A stretch of 64,000 nt of DNA from Thalassobius vesicularis (GCF_004799325.1 NZ_SSMD01000001.1:372001-436000); one strand, 5' to 3'. Shown: positions 33,529 through 44,122, numbered from the stretch's first letter. A program made the numbers and translations. Notes: generated from the letters alone by a model not told the origin.

Positions 33529-35562
33529 TCAGTCGACGCGGATATTCACCCGGTCCGACCGCCCCTGCGCGTCGATCACCGACAGGGTGACAAAGCCCTT
33601 GCCCATCGCGGGCAGCATCACCTCTCGGTCGCGGCCGCCGGTCAGAATGGGTTGGCCGTTGGCAAGGAGGGTAAATGGCGGGCGGCCATCGCGGAGTTTG
33701 ACGACCAGCCCGTGCGAGTCCAGCGGCAGGCGCGCGCCATCCGGCGGGAAGGCCAGTTTCGGCGCGTCGGCATCGGGCAGGAACGCGGCGTCTCGGCCCC
33801 GGAACCGGCGCAGGGGTTGCGGCAACAGCGAGGCGGTGACCAGCAGGGTTTCGGGCGGCGGGGGCGGCAGCGGGTCCAGCTGGGGTTTGAGGCGCTGAAA
33901 CGCCTCGAACAGGACGGGGGCGGCGACGTCTCCGCCGAAGGCGCCGGGTACGGGGGTGCCATCGGGGCGGCCGATCCAGACGCCAATCACATGGGTGCCG
34001 TCAAAGCCGATCGCCCAGGCATCGCGGTGCCCGTAAGAGGTGCCGGTCTTGTAGGCCAGCCGGTTCGCGGGCGCGCCGGGGGGCGGGGTCATTCCGGACA
34101 GGATATAGCCGACCTGCCACGCCGCCGAGCGGCTGACAAAGCGCGCGCCGGGTTGCGCCGCGCCGGTTTCGTGCAGCGCGACGGCCTGCCCGCCATTGGC
34201 CAGACCGGCGTAAAGCTGGACCAGATCGCGCAGGGTGACGCCGACTCCGCCCAAAGCAACGGCAAGGCCGGGTTTCCCGCCGGGGATCACCGGCTGCGCA
34301 CCGGACTGGCGCAGCGCGGACATCAGGCGCAGGGGGCCCAGCTGGTCGGTCAGCAGCACGACGGGGATGTTCAGCGACTGGCGCAGGGCGTCGGCGACCT
34401 TGATCTGGCCACGGAACTGGCCGTCAAAGTTTTGCGGAGCGTAGCGGCCAAAGCTGACGGGGCGGTCGTCGATCAGGGTTTCGGGATGCGCCAGCCCTTG
34501 GTCGAAGGCCATCGCGTAGACCAGCGGCTTCAGCGTGGACCCCGGCGAGCGCAGCGCCGTGGTCATGTCGATAAAGCCCTGCCCCTGCCCCGGTGCGTAG
34601 CCAGCCGAGCCGACGGAGGCGAGGATCTCTCCGTCCTCGATCCGGGCGGCGAGGAGGGCGATGGACAGCTCCCCTCGTTTGCCGCGCAGGGCGTCGGTGG
34701 CCAGCGCCTCGAGCTGGGATTGCAGGATGGAGTCCAGCGTCAGGTCGTGGCGCTGCCGGTCGGGGGCGGCGGAGATCATGCGGTCGGCGACGTGCGGAGC
34801 CAGCGAGGGGAACGGCTGGCGCGCGGTGGGGACCGGGTCAAGACGGGCGGCTTGCAGGTTCTCGGCGGTCAGAACGCCGGCCTCTTGCATCCGTTGCAAC
34901 ACGCGTTCGCGGGCGTCGGCGGCGCTGTTGCCGGGGCGGTCGGGGCGGCGCGCCTCGGGCGCTTGCGGCAGGGCGACCAGCAGGGCGGCCTCGGCCGGGG
35001 TCAGGCGGGTGGGTTCCTTGCCGAACCAGGCCAGCGTGGCGGCGCGGATGCCTTCGATATTGCCGCCATAGGGGGCCAGCGACAGGTACAGGTTCAGGAT
35101 CTGCGCCTTGGTCAGGTGCCGTTCCAGCGCGAGGGCGACGCGCAACTGGCGGAGCTTGCCGCGCCATTGCCCGGTGGGGCCGTTTTCCAGCAGGCGGGCC
35201 ACCTGCATGGTCAGGGTCGAGCCGCCCGAGACAACGCGCCCGTTCAGAACAGCCTGCCCGGTGGCGCGCAGCAGGGCCAGCGCATCGACGCCGGAATGGT
35301 CGTAGAAACGCCCGTCCTCGTAGGCCAGCAGCATCCGGATGAAGCGCGGATCGACCTGATCTGCGCTGACCGGCAAGCGCCACCGACCATCCGCTACCGT
35401 ATAGGCGCGCAGCAGGATGCCGTTGCGGTCGCGCACCTCGGTCGAGTGTTCGACGACCGTCACGGGCAGATCGGTGCGCGCCACCCAGTCATCGACCGCA
35501 TCGCGCGCGGCGGCCCCGGCCCACAGGGCCAGGACCAGCGCGAAGGGGGCCAGCCGTGTCAT
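33529..35562 (-). CDS. pbpC: Penicillin-binding protein 1C
   Basis: A 677-residue class-A PBP: N-terminal membrane anchor (about 1-18), glycosyltransferase family 51 domain (about 45-220; EDGRFYDHSGVD, VSGGSTLTMQVARLL, RKLRQL-type helix), transpeptidase domain (about 280-560; SPGSTLKPLVYAMAFD with the acylated Ser and Lys, YKTGTSYGHRDAW), and a C-terminal BiPBP_C domain (about 590-677). The start overlaps the alpha-2-macroglobulin stop by four bases (ATGA). PbpC paired with an A2M protein is a known module thought to repair peptidoglycan while the A2M traps invading proteases. Confidence 0.95.
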   Translation of the reverse strand: MTRLAPFALVLALWAGAAARDAVDDWVARTDLPVTVVEHSTEVRDRNGILLRAYTVADGRWRLPVSADQVDPRFIRMLLAYEDGRFYDHSGVDALALLRATGQAVLNGRVVSGGSTLTMQVARLLENGPTGQWRGKLRQLRVALALERHLTKAQILNLYLSLAPYGGNIEGIRAATLAWFGKEPTRLTPAEAALLVALPQAPEARRPDRPGNSAADARERVLQRMQEAGVLTAENLQAARLDPVPTARQPFPSLAPHVADRMISAAPDRQRHDLTLDSILQSQLEALATDALRGKRGELSIALLAARIEDGEILASVGSAGYAPGQGQGFIDMTTALRSPGSTLKPLVYAMAFDQGLAHPETLIDDRPVSFGRYAPQNFDGQFRGQIKVADALRQSLNIPVVLLTDQLGPLRLMSALRQSGAQPVIPGGKPGLAVALGGVGVTLRDLVQLYAGLANGGQAVALHETGAAQPGARFVSRSAAWQVGYILSGMTPPPGAPANRLAYKTGTSYGHRDAWAIGFDGTHVIGVWIGRPDGTPVPGAFGGDVAAPVLFEAFQRLKPQLDPLPPPPPETLLVTASLLPQPLRRFRGRDAAFLPDADAPKLAFPPDGARLPLDSHGLVVKLRDGRPPFTLLANGQPILTGGRDREVMLPAMGKGFVTLSVIDAQGRSDRVNIRVD

Positions 35563-38500
35563 TCTGCGATGGTCACGCTGCCCGACGAGGTGTTGGCCGC
35601 GTATTGCGGACGGTACATGTCCTCGACGGTGGCGGCGGGCTGGTGGAACGTGCCGGGGCTGATCGCGCGGACGATATAGGCCAGCTGGAACGGCTTGTCC
35701 GTGCGCCAGTCGACGGCTGCGATGAAGCGGTCATCGCGGAACTCGGCCATCTCGGTGTTGGCCGGGTCCAGCCAGTCCAGCGCGCGCACATCGCCCGAGC
35801 GCAACAGCGACGGGTTGTCGATCTCAAGCCCCGCAGGCAGCGGGTCGTTGACCATCAGTCGCGCGCCGCCCTTTTCGAACGGGGTCACCGTCAGCACCGC
35901 GACCAGACGCTCGCCGGTCTTGACCGAGGCCAGATCGCGCGGTTGCCCTTCGGTGGTGAAGTAGGCCCGTTCGATGCGGTAGCCGTAGCCGCCCGCAGTA
36001 ACGTCATGATCGGGCACGCCGGTGGTTGTCAGCGTGATTTGCACCGGGTTGGCACGGGTGTTGCGGATCGCGGCGGGCTGGACAGACAGGTTATCCTGCA
36101 GCATCCGGACCAGCGGACCCGAGGCCGGGGTGCCGTCGATCTCGATCCCGGAAACGCCGGGGTCCTGCACCATCGCGTGCGCGGCCATCAGCGCCCAAGC
36201 GCTTTCCTGGGTCGAGAGCGTGCGGTTGGTCTGCGCGATGCGGCCGGCCAGCGCCGAGGCGTCGATGGCAGAGGAGCCAGCCTCGACCGCGAGGGCCAGA
36301 ACGGCGGCGGTATCCCGCAGGTTCGAGCCGTAGTCAGCGCGCCAGACGGCGGCGCTGTTGCCTTCTTCGGGCTGGATCATGCGGGCGGCGCGGGTGAACA
36401 TCGCGTCGGCGCGTGTCTGATCGCCGTACATGGCCAGCGCGGCAGCGACCTGAGCGGCGGCCATTGGGGTGCTGAACGCGTCGCCCTTCACGTCGGCGTA
36501 GTAGCGCAGGTCGCTCATCGAGGCGGCCCCTTCGCGGGCCAGAACCATCAGCGCATAGGCCAGTGCATCGCCGCCGTAATCGAAATCGGCGGAATAATTC
36601 AGCTGGTTGCGCAGATTGTCTAGCGCGATGCGGAAGGCAAGGTCCGGCACCGGATACCCGGCGGCGCGGGCGCGGGACAGGAAATCCGTGACATAGGCAT
36701 CCAGCCAGAAATCACCGGACGACGCGCTCCACAGCCCGAAGGCACCGTTGGAGCCCTGACGGGTCAGCACGCGTTCCACCGCCTGATTGATGCGCTTGTC
36801 GATGTCGATGACCCCACCCAGCCCCATCGCCTGCGCGACCGAGGACAGGTAGAGCAGCGGCATCGCGGTGCTGGTGACTTGCTCGGTGCAGCCATAGGGG
36901 TAGCGGTCGAGCGAGGCCAGCAGTGCGGGCGCGTTCAGCTGGGCCAGCGGCCCAGCGGTGAAGGTGGCCAGACCAGTGCCGCTGCGCAGCCCGGCAAAGA
37001 CGTTGGTGTCGAGGGTGAAAGTCTTGCCTGCGGCCAGCTCGAACCGGCGGGTGGTGGAAATCGCCGGGTCGTTCTGACGGATCGGGACGGTCAGCTGTTT
37101 GACCAACTGCTTGCCATCCGGCGTGGTCAGGGCGATGCGGATCGTGTGATCGCCCACTTCGCCCGCGGTGACGGGCAACCGCAGCACGGTCTTGCCATGC
37201 TCGGCCAGGTCCAGGCCCGAGGGCGGCGGCGCGCTGAGGGTCAGGCCATCGGCGGTGACGTCCAGACCCATGCGGCCTGCGGGGCCGGTGGCGTGGACAA
37301 TCTCCAACATCAGGCGCGAGGTGTCGCCGGGGGCGAGGAAACGCGGCAGGCTGGCGGTGACGACCACGGGATCGCGCACCAGCACATCGGCTTGGGCCTG
37401 GCCGACGGCGGTGTCGGACCACGCCACGGCCATCAGGCGGACGGTGCCGTTGAAGGCGGGCAGGTCAAAGGCGACCTGCGCCCGGCCATCGGGGCCGACC
37501 TGAACGGGGCCGCTGAAATAGGCGACCAGCTCCTCGGTCGGCGGAGGCGACTGGAAGCGCGCCCCGTTACCGGCGTCACCGCCCGAGCGCACCAGCCCCA
37601 TCGCGCCGTTCATGCCGTCGATCAGGCGGCCATAGACGTCGCGGATCTCGACGCCCAGACGGCGCTGCCCGAAGTAATGAGCGGACGGATCAGGGGATTT
37701 GAAGCCGGTCAGGTTCAGGATACCCACATCGACGGCGGCCACGGTGACATAGGCGGTGTCGCCTGCGGCCACGCCCTCGACCTTGACCGCGGCAGAAAGG
37801 GTGCCGCGCGGGTCGGCCTGTTCGGGGGCCTCAACCGTCACGGACAGCTGTTTCGCGCCGGGGTCGATCTTGGCGTAGGACAGGCCCAGCGCGCGGGCGG
37901 GGTTATGGCCTGCGGCCACGTCCATCGGCCGGATGACCGAGGCGGTGACATAGGCGCCGGCGCCCCATTCCTCGGTGACCTCAAGCGGGATCAGGTTCTC
38001 GCCCTCGGTGACCTCGACGGTTTTCATGGCGATCACGCGGTTGGACATCACGGTGACCAGCGCGGTGCCCGCATAGCGCGGCACGATGCGCAGGGTCGCG
38101 GTGTCGCCGGAGTGATAGCCGGGCTGATCCAGCGACAGCTCCAGCGTGTCGGGGGTGGTGGTGACATCGGCGGGGGCGTACCAACCGGCGTAGAACTCGG
38201 TCGCGGCCGAGACGCTGTCATCCTCGGTGCTTTCGACGATCAGCTCGTAACGCCCCCACTGCACGGGGGCGGTCACGGTCAGCGGGTCGGTGCCCAGCGT
38301 GACCTCGCCCGAGGCGACGCGGGACCGGGTGGTGATCGGTTCCCAGTTCCAGCTGCCCCATTCCTGATACCACTGATAGCGCGTCTCGACCCGGTTCACC
38401 GTCCAGCGCACGGGCATGGCGGCGGGGGCCAGGGAGGCGTCCAGCGCCATCAGTTGCAGCGCGGCCTCGGTCCCTTCGGGGAGGACATCGTTGAACAGCG

Positions 38501-40991
38501 GCTTGATCCCGATCAGCGGCTTTTCGGGGGCCAAGATGCGCTGGATTTCGCGCTGCACCGGACGGCCCGAGCCTTCGTACATGTTGACGACGATGCGGGC
38601 GGTCATCGGGCCGTAGGTGTCCTCGATCATGTCGGACATGATGGGCAAGGTGGTGACGCCATCGGCATCGGTGTCCTCGGCGCTCAGGTACTGGGTGCGC
38701 GCGGTGAAGGGCCGGTCATAGCGGCCAAAGCGGTAGCCGGGAAAGGTGTCGAGGCTGCGGGCCTCGCTGAGCAGGATCATCCCATCGGCCTTGAGCCCGG
38801 CCCCGGGGGCGCCGAACAGGTAACGGGCGGTGATCTTCATCTCGGGCATGTCGGCAAGGCGCAGGGTGCCTTCGGGCAGGTCCATGGCAAAGTCGATCCG
38901 TTCGGGCAGGAAGTCCTCGACCAGGAATTTCGCGGTGGCCAGCGGGGCGGCGTTGACGTCGGCCTTGATGTCCACCTTCCACGTGCCGCGCGGCGCGGTC
39001 GAGCCGATGGGCATTTGCAGCACATGGCCGCCCTGCGCATCCTGAACCGAGAGGTGGCGGGCATATTCAACGCCGTCCGGGCGGGTCAGGATCGCGGTGA
39101 TCGGCAGGTCGGTCAGGGCATGGGCCAGCCCGTCGCGGGTCAGCACGGTCATGTAGACGGTTTCACCAGCGCGGTAAGCACCACGGTCGGTGGCGGCGAA
39201 CACGTCGATGGGCGGGGCCGGTTCGCGGCCCTCGACGCCACGGTCGGACAGATCGAACGCCGGGTCCTTCAGCGACAGGAAGGCGATGTCCTGATCGCCT
39301 TTCTCGACCACCAGCAGCGCGGGTGCGGCACCCGAGGTGCCACGGATCAGCCCTGCCTCGAACTGGGCGTGGCCGTTTTCGTCGGTGGTGGTGGTGCCCA
39401 GCACGCGGTTGGCGTTGGACAACAGGGTCACGGTCAGGCCGGGTTCCGCCCCGGCATTCGCCAGCGAACGGACAAAGACGTGCATCCCGTCGGTGCCGGA
39501 CAGGCTGCTGACGCCCAGATCGGACAGCACGAACCATTGCGTCGCGGCGGGGTGATCGTAGGGATCAGTGCCCGGAATACTGGCCGACAGGGCATAGATG
39601 CCGGCGGGCAGGTCCTGGATCATCTCGCCGATGGGCAGGCGGGTGGTCATGTCGCGGTTCATCTCTTCGGCGACGTCGCCGGTGCCGGACCAGACCTCTT
39701 CGGCGATGTTGTCGGCGAAATCCTCGTCCTCCCAATACGAAAGCGGGCGGCCGAAATAGCTTTCCTGGATGGCGCGCAGCAGGTTGCGGTCGCTGACCCG
39801 GCGCAGTTTCAGATCAACGCGGGACAGGTTGACCGTTTCGATGGGCAGCGCTGCGTCGGCGGTGCGGGGCAGCACATAGCCACGGCCGGGGAACGTAACC
39901 GCGGGGCTGCGGTCGCGGACATAGACCGTCAGGTCGATGTCCTTGGCCATCTGCTCGCCGCTGGCGGCGGGCAGGCCCTGGCGGAAAGTGATGCGGTAGC
40001 GGCTACCATGCTCGACCCCCTCGACACAGACCGAGGTGTCGTTTGCGACCACGTTCAGACCTGCCGACGGCAGGCGCACATAGGTCGAATAATCGACGCC
40101 GCTGGTGACCAGCGACTCGGAGAATTCGGCACAGATGCGCGGGGCGGCCAGATCGCTTTCGACCTTGTGTTCAACGACGCGGAACCCGTATTTGCCGATC
40201 GCCCCGTCCAGCGCATCCGAGATGTCCTGGCGATTGGGCTGCAGGTCCAGCGCCAGTCGCAGCGCGGGGATCATCTGACGGCCACGGTCGGTGCGCTCCA
40301 TCCCTTCGGCCATGATTTGCAGCGCGGTGACCTGCTGGGCGGCGTTTTCCGCACGCAGGTAGGCGTTGATCGCGGCCAACCGTCCCCGGTTCGAATACTT
40401 GCTACGCTCGGAGTTGTTCGCGGGCTCGATTGTCAGGTTCAGACGGGCGTATTCGGCCCACAAATCGCCTCGGTCCAGATGGCTGAGGGCCGCCCCGGTC
40501 CAGCGCATCGCGTTCAGCCAGTCTTGCTCTTTCAGGCGCTCTTGGGCAGCGGTCAGCAGATCCTTTGGAACGTATTGGCCCGACGGGTGGGTGCCGCCAA
40601 TGTCACGCGCCAGATCGCGGGCGGCACGCATATCGTATTCGTTGATGAAGACCAGATCGGGGGCGCGTTTCGCCGCCAGATCCTTGACCGATTGCGAGGT
40701 GTCCACCACCTCGGCCGACCATGCGCCATCGTATGGTTTGCGTTCCGAGACCGAGGATTTCGCAAAGCAGGCCTTTGACTTGCCGTTATATGTGAAGGCG
40801 CGGCAGCTTGCGTCGGACAGGCACAGGTTCATACACGCCTGATAGGTCGTGTCGAACAGCGAGCCCAGATCCGCCCCGTAGAAATCCACGTTGCTGGTTA
40901 CGATCAGGCGTTTTTCCGGCACCTCGTCCGCCGCGAAAGCCGGAGCCATGCCAAGGGTGGCCGCAACGGCGGCCATAAGAAAACGACGCAT
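35559..40991 (-). CDS. Bacterial alpha-2-macroglobulin (YfhM-like) with N-terminal PAN/Apple domain
   Basis: A 1810-residue exported protein. Signal peptide 1-21 (GMAPAFAAD), then a PAN/Apple-like region (about 28-90, Cys-rich: CMNLCLSDASCRAFTYNGKSK), MG domains with GAYRAGETVYMTVLTRDG, and the thioester domain with YPYGCTEQ (reactive Cys near residue 1367). The CxEQ thioester is intact, so covalent protease trapping is likely. No lipobox is seen, unlike E. coli YfhM. The ATG at 40991 follows AAGGAGATC. The gene ends in an ATGA overlap with pbpC. The frame is uninterrupted. Confidence 0.94.
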   Translation of the reverse strand: MRRFLMAAVAATLGMAPAFAADEVPEKRLIVTSNVDFYGADLGSLFDTTYQACMNLCLSDASCRAFTYNGKSKACFAKSSVSERKPYDGAWSAEVVDTSQSVKDLAAKRAPDLVFINEYDMRAARDLARDIGGTHPSGQYVPKDLLTAAQERLKEQDWLNAMRWTGAALSHLDRGDLWAEYARLNLTIEPANNSERSKYSNRGRLAAINAYLRAENAAQQVTALQIMAEGMERTDRGRQMIPALRLALDLQPNRQDISDALDGAIGKYGFRVVEHKVESDLAAPRICAEFSESLVTSGVDYSTYVRLPSAGLNVVANDTSVCVEGVEHGSRYRITFRQGLPAASGEQMAKDIDLTVYVRDRSPAVTFPGRGYVLPRTADAALPIETVNLSRVDLKLRRVSDRNLLRAIQESYFGRPLSYWEDEDFADNIAEEVWSGTGDVAEEMNRDMTTRLPIGEMIQDLPAGIYALSASIPGTDPYDHPAATQWFVLSDLGVSSLSGTDGMHVFVRSLANAGAEPGLTVTLLSNANRVLGTTTTDENGHAQFEAGLIRGTSGAAPALLVVEKGDQDIAFLSLKDPAFDLSDRGVEGREPAPPIDVFAATDRGAYRAGETVYMTVLTRDGLAHALTDLPITAILTRPDGVEYARHLSVQDAQGGHVLQMPIGSTAPRGTWKVDIKADVNAAPLATAKFLVEDFLPERIDFAMDLPEGTLRLADMPEMKITARYLFGAPGAGLKADGMILLSEARSLDTFPGYRFGRYDRPFTARTQYLSAEDTDADGVTTLPIMSDMIEDTYGPMTARIVVNMYEGSGRPVQREIQRILAPEKPLIGIKPLFNDVLPEGTEAALQLMALDASLAPAAMPVRWTVNRVETRYQWYQEWGSWNWEPITTRSRVASGEVTLGTDPLTVTAPVQWGRYELIVESTEDDSVSAATEFYAGWYAPADVTTTPDTLELSLDQPGYHSGDTATLRIVPRYAGTALVTVMSNRVIAMKTVEVTEGENLIPLEVTEEWGAGAYVTASVIRPMDVAAGHNPARALGLSYAKIDPGAKQLSVTVEAPEQADPRGTLSAAVKVEGVAAGDTAYVTVAAVDVGILNLTGFKSPDPSAHYFGQRRLGVEIRDVYGRLIDGMNGAMGLVRSGGDAGNGARFQSPPPTEELVAYFSGPVQVGPDGRAQVAFDLPAFNGTVRLMAVAWSDTAVGQAQADVLVRDPVVVTASLPRFLAPGDTSRLMLEIVHATGPAGRMGLDVTADGLTLSAPPPSGLDLAEHGKTVLRLPVTAGEVGDHTIRIALTTPDGKQLVKQLTVPIRQNDPAISTTRRFELAAGKTFTLDTNVFAGLRSGTGLATFTAGPLAQLNAPALLASLDRYPYGCTEQVTSTAMPLLYLSSVAQAMGLGGVIDIDKRINQAVERVLTRQGSNGAFGLWSASSGDFWLDAYVTDFLSRARAAGYPVPDLAFRIALDNLRNQLNYSADFDYGGDALAYALMVLAREGAASMSDLRYYADVKGDAFSTPMAAAQVAAALAMYGDQTRADAMFTRAARMIQPEEGNSAAVWRADYGSNLRDTAAVLALAVEAGSSAIDASALAGRIAQTNRTLSTQESAWALMAAHAMVQDPGVSGIEIDGTPASGPLVRMLQDNLSVQPAAIRNTRANPVQITLTTTGVPDHDVTAGGYGYRIERAYFTTEGQPRDLASVKTGERLVAVLTVTPFEKGGARLMVNDPLPAGLEIDNPSLLRSGDVRALDWLDPANTEMAEFRDDRFIAAVDWRTDKPFQLAYIVRAISPGTFHQPAATVEDMYRPQYAANTSSGSVTIAE

Positions 40992-41147
40992 CAAAGATCT
41001 CCTTCAACAATGCCGGGATCGTGGCACGGGGCCGTTCGCAAAATCAATGATTCAGACGCTCAACTGTCTTCACGTTTTTAAGCGGATGTTCACCATCGGC
41101 GGACCAATCTCGGGCCCAGCGATTCTGCAATGACCGGGAACCCTGAG

Positions 41148-43343
41148 ATGAGTCTTGCCCAGAAACTGGCCGAGGAAAGGCGCGCCCGCTTGGCCGCCGA
41201 ACGGCTGTTGGAGCTGAAGCAAGCCGAACTCTTTGCCGCCAACCAGACGCTGGGCCGTCATGCCCGCGCCCTGTCCGAAGAGATCGTGGAAACCCGCGCG
41301 CAGGTCGAATCCATCCGGAACGAGGCGCAGCAGGTACGCTCGGACCTGACGGTGGCGCACCAGAAGGTCGAGATCGCCGAGCGGCGCCTGTGGCACTCGA
41401 TCGAGACGATCCAGGACGGGTTCGCGTTTTTCGACGTGGACAGCCACCTGATCGCCGCGAACCACGCCTACCTGGCGGTTTTCGACGGGCTGGAGGAGAT
41501 CGCCCCGGGCGTATCTTACGCCCGCATCCTGCAGCTGATGACCGAGGAAGGCATCGTCAACATCGGCGACTACGCCCCGGCCAACTGGCGCGCGATGATG
41601 CAGAAACGCTGGGAAACGCCGTCGCCGCCGCCGATCGTGGTGCGGCTGTGGAACGACACCTACATCAAGCTGATCGACCAACGCGGCCACGGCGGCGACG
41701 TGGTCAGCCTGGCGCTGGATATCACCGAAACCGTCCGATACGAGAAAGAGCTGAAAGAGGCGCGCGCCAAGGCCGAGGCCGCCAGCCGCGCCAAATCCGC
41801 CTTTCTGGCCAATATGAGCCACGAAATCCGCACCCCCATGAACGGGGTCGTCGGCATGGCCGAGCTGCTGTCCGACACGCCGCTGTCGCAGGAACAGCAG
41901 CTATATGTGCAGACCATCAAATCCTCGGGCGAGGCGCTGCTGGTCATCATCAACGACGTGCTGGACTACTCGAAGATCGAGGCCAAGAAGCTGGAGCTGC
42001 ACCCCGAGCCCTTCGATCTGGAACGGTGCATCCACGAGATCGTCATGCTGCTGCAGCCGCTGGCGCGGGACAAGAACATCGACCTGCTGGTGGATTACGA
42101 CCTGTTCCTGCCCACCATGTTCATCGGCGATCCGGGCCGCATCCGGCAGGTTCTGACCAACCTTCTGGGCAACGCGGTGAAGTTCACGCAAGAGGGCCAC
42201 GTGCTGGTTCGGGTGGTCGGCGTGCAACCCGGTGAAAGCCTGGACACCCATGTCCACGTCACGATCGAGGACACCGGCATCGGCATTCCCGCCGACAAGG
42301 TCGAGCACATTTTTGGCGAGTTCAACCAGGTCGAGGACGAGCGGAACCGCAAGTTCGAAGGCACCGGGCTGGGGCTGGCGATCACGCAGCGCCTGATCGA
42401 CCTGATGCAGGGCAGCATCTGGGTGGACAGCGAAGAGGGGGTCGGCTCTGCCTTTGGGTTCCGGATCACTCTGCCTGCGACTGATGCCATCGACGCGGCG
42501 CCGGTACTGCCGGAAAAACTGAAAAAGGCGATGGTAGTCGACGACCTGTCGGTGAACCGCGAAATCCTGGCCAAGCAGATGGCGATCCTTGGGATTGAGA
42601 CGCAGGTTTGCGCCAGCGGGGCAGAGGCGCTGGACATGCTGGACGACAGTTTCGACGTGGTGCTGACTGATCACAACATGCCCGAAATGGACGGGATCGA
42701 GCTGTCCCGTGCCATCCGCGACCGCGGCAGTCAGGTGCCGATCCTGCTGTTCAGCTCGAACTCGACCTATGCCGAGATGAACCGCGGCCGCGCTTTTGTG
42801 CAGGCGATCATGCAAAAGCCGATCCCGCGCCGCGACCTGTTCGCCCGCCTGCAGGCGCTGGGGGCCGACATCGACGCGCCTGACCCCGAGAAAACCAGCG
42901 CCGCCCCACCCACCGACGCGCGCCTGATGCGGGTTCTGGCGGCCGAGGATAACCGGACGAACCAGCTGGTATTCCGCAAGATGGTCAAGGACGCGCGGAT
43001 CGACCTGTCCTTTGCCAATGACGGGGCCGAGGCGCTGGCGCTGTACCAATCAATGAAACCGGACGTAGTGTTCATGGACATCTCGATGCCCGGCATGGAC
43101 GGCAAGGAAGCCACGCGGAAGATACGCGAGTTGGAGGCCGACAGCGGCGGCCACGTGCCGATCATCGCGATGACCGCCCACGCGATGGAGGGGGACGGCG
43201 AAGGTATCCTGGCGGCTGGTCTGGATTTCTACCTGACCAAACCCCTGCGCAAATCCGCGATTCTGGAGGCGCTGGTCCGTCACCGGCCGCCCGCCGCACA
43301 GGCACCGGTGAGCGAGGCGGATCAGGCGGCCTCGGCCACCTGA
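41148..43343 (+). CDS. Soluble hybrid histidine kinase with two receiver domains
   Basis: A 731-residue cytosolic sensor kinase: coiled coil (1-80, EERRARLAAERLLELKQAEL), PAS domain (about 85-190), HisKA with phospho-accepting His225 in SHEIRTPMNG, HATPase (DTGIGIP, GTGLGLAI), receiver 1 (Asp508 in TDHNMPEMDG) and receiver 2 (Asp644 in FMDISMPGMDG). Both receivers retain the conserved Asp and a C-terminal Lys-Pro, so a multistep relay is possible; no Hpt or output gene adjoins. An alternative start is the ATG at 41130. Its 3' end overlaps the convergent yaaA gene by 22 bases. Confidence 0.92.
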   Translation: MSLAQKLAEERRARLAAERLLELKQAELFAANQTLGRHARALSEEIVETRAQVESIRNEAQQVRSDLTVAHQKVEIAERRLWHSIETIQDGFAFFDVDSHLIAANHAYLAVFDGLEEIAPGVSYARILQLMTEEGIVNIGDYAPANWRAMMQKRWETPSPPPIVVRLWNDTYIKLIDQRGHGGDVVSLALDITETVRYEKELKEARAKAEAASRAKSAFLANMSHEIRTPMNGVVGMAELLSDTPLSQEQQLYVQTIKSSGEALLVIINDVLDYSKIEAKKLELHPEPFDLERCIHEIVMLLQPLARDKNIDLLVDYDLFLPTMFIGDPGRIRQVLTNLLGNAVKFTQEGHVLVRVVGVQPGESLDTHVHVTIEDTGIGIPADKVEHIFGEFNQVEDERNRKFEGTGLGLAITQRLIDLMQGSIWVDSEEGVGSAFGFRITLPATDAIDAAPVLPEKLKKAMVVDDLSVNREILAKQMAILGIETQVCASGAEALDMLDDSFDVVLTDHNMPEMDGIELSRAIRDRGSQVPILLFSSNSTYAEMNRGRAFVQAIMQKPIPRRDLFARLQALGADIDAPDPEKTSAAPPTDARLMRVLAAEDNRTNQLVFRKMVKDARIDLSFANDGAEALALYQSMKPDVVFMDISMPGMDGKEATRKIRELEADSGGHVPIIAMTAHAMEGDGEGILAAGLDFYLTKPLRKSAILEALVRHRPPAAQAPVSEADQAASAT

Positions 43344-44095
43344 GCGCTGCGGATGAAGACGGGGCGGTCGGGCTCCGACATCTCGGGGCTGTAGCGATAG
43401 CCGCCGGTGTCGAACTCGGTCAGGGCGGCGGGGTCGGTCAGGCGGCGCTGGATGATGTAGCGTGCCATCGCGCCGCGTGCGCGTTTCGCGTAGAAGCTGA
43501 CGATCTTCGGGCCGCCGGGCTTTTCCTCCATGAAGACGGGGGAAATGACGCGCAACGACAGCGCCTTGGTGTCGACCGCGCCGAAATATTCCTGGCTGGC
43601 GCAGTTGACCAGCACGTCGGTGCCCAGCTGTTCGGCCTGCGCGTTCAGCGCCTGTGCGATGTCGGTGCCCCAGAAGTCATAAAGCGTTTTGCCGCGCGGG
43701 TTTTTCAGGCGGCTGCCCATTTCCAGCCGGTAGGGGCGGATGGCGTCCAGCGGGCGCAGCAGGCCGTAAAGCCCAGACAGGATGCGGAAATGGCTTTGGG
43801 CCCAGTCCATCTCGTCTGGTTCGAGCGAACCCGCCTCAAGGCCCACATAGGTATCGCCGGCAAAGGCCAGCGCGGCGGGTTTGCTGTCCAGCGTGTCGAA
43901 ATCGCGGAACCGCTCGTAGTTCAGCTTGGCCAGCGCATCGCTGATATGCATCAGCTTTTGCAGATCGCCCGTCGACAGATCCCGCGCGACCTGGACCAGT
44001 TCGGCGGCCTTTGCCTGGAATTGCGGTTTGGTCGGCGTCAGGCCGGTCACCGGGGTGGTGTCGATCTTTTTGGCGGGGGATACGACGATCAGCAT
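43322..44095 (-). CDS. yaaA: Peroxide stress protein YaaA
   Basis: A 257-residue DUF328 family protein. Typical blocks: the N-terminal MLIVVSPAKKID, YVGLEAGSLEPDEMDWAQ, RILSGLYGLLRPLD, YRLEMGSRLKNPRG, LVNCASQEYF, and FYAKRARGAMARYI. In E. coli YaaA lowers free intracellular iron during hydrogen peroxide stress and binds DNA with a helix-hairpin-helix-like element. GGAGCCACC precedes the ATG. It lies 27 bases downstream of recQ on the same strand. Confidence 0.95.
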   Translation of the reverse strand: MLIVVSPAKKIDTTPVTGLTPTKPQFQAKAAELVQVARDLSTGDLQKLMHISDALAKLNYERFRDFDTLDSKPAALAFAGDTYVGLEAGSLEPDEMDWAQSHFRILSGLYGLLRPLDAIRPYRLEMGSRLKNPRGKTLYDFWGTDIAQALNAQAEQLGTDVLVNCASQEYFGAVDTKALSLRVISPVFMEEKPGGPKIVSFYAKRARGAMARYIIQRRLTDPAALTEFDTGGYRYSPEMSEPDRPVFIRSAQVAEAA

Positions 44096-44122
44096 GGTGG
44101 CTCCTGTTGGTTTAGAACAGTT

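Noticed and set aside
36879-40778. 1299-codon open frame antisense to the alpha-2-macroglobulin gene
   Set aside because: It is a mirror frame of a GC-rich gene; composition is Gly/Arg/His-rich and shows no domain. The sense protein has full family structure.
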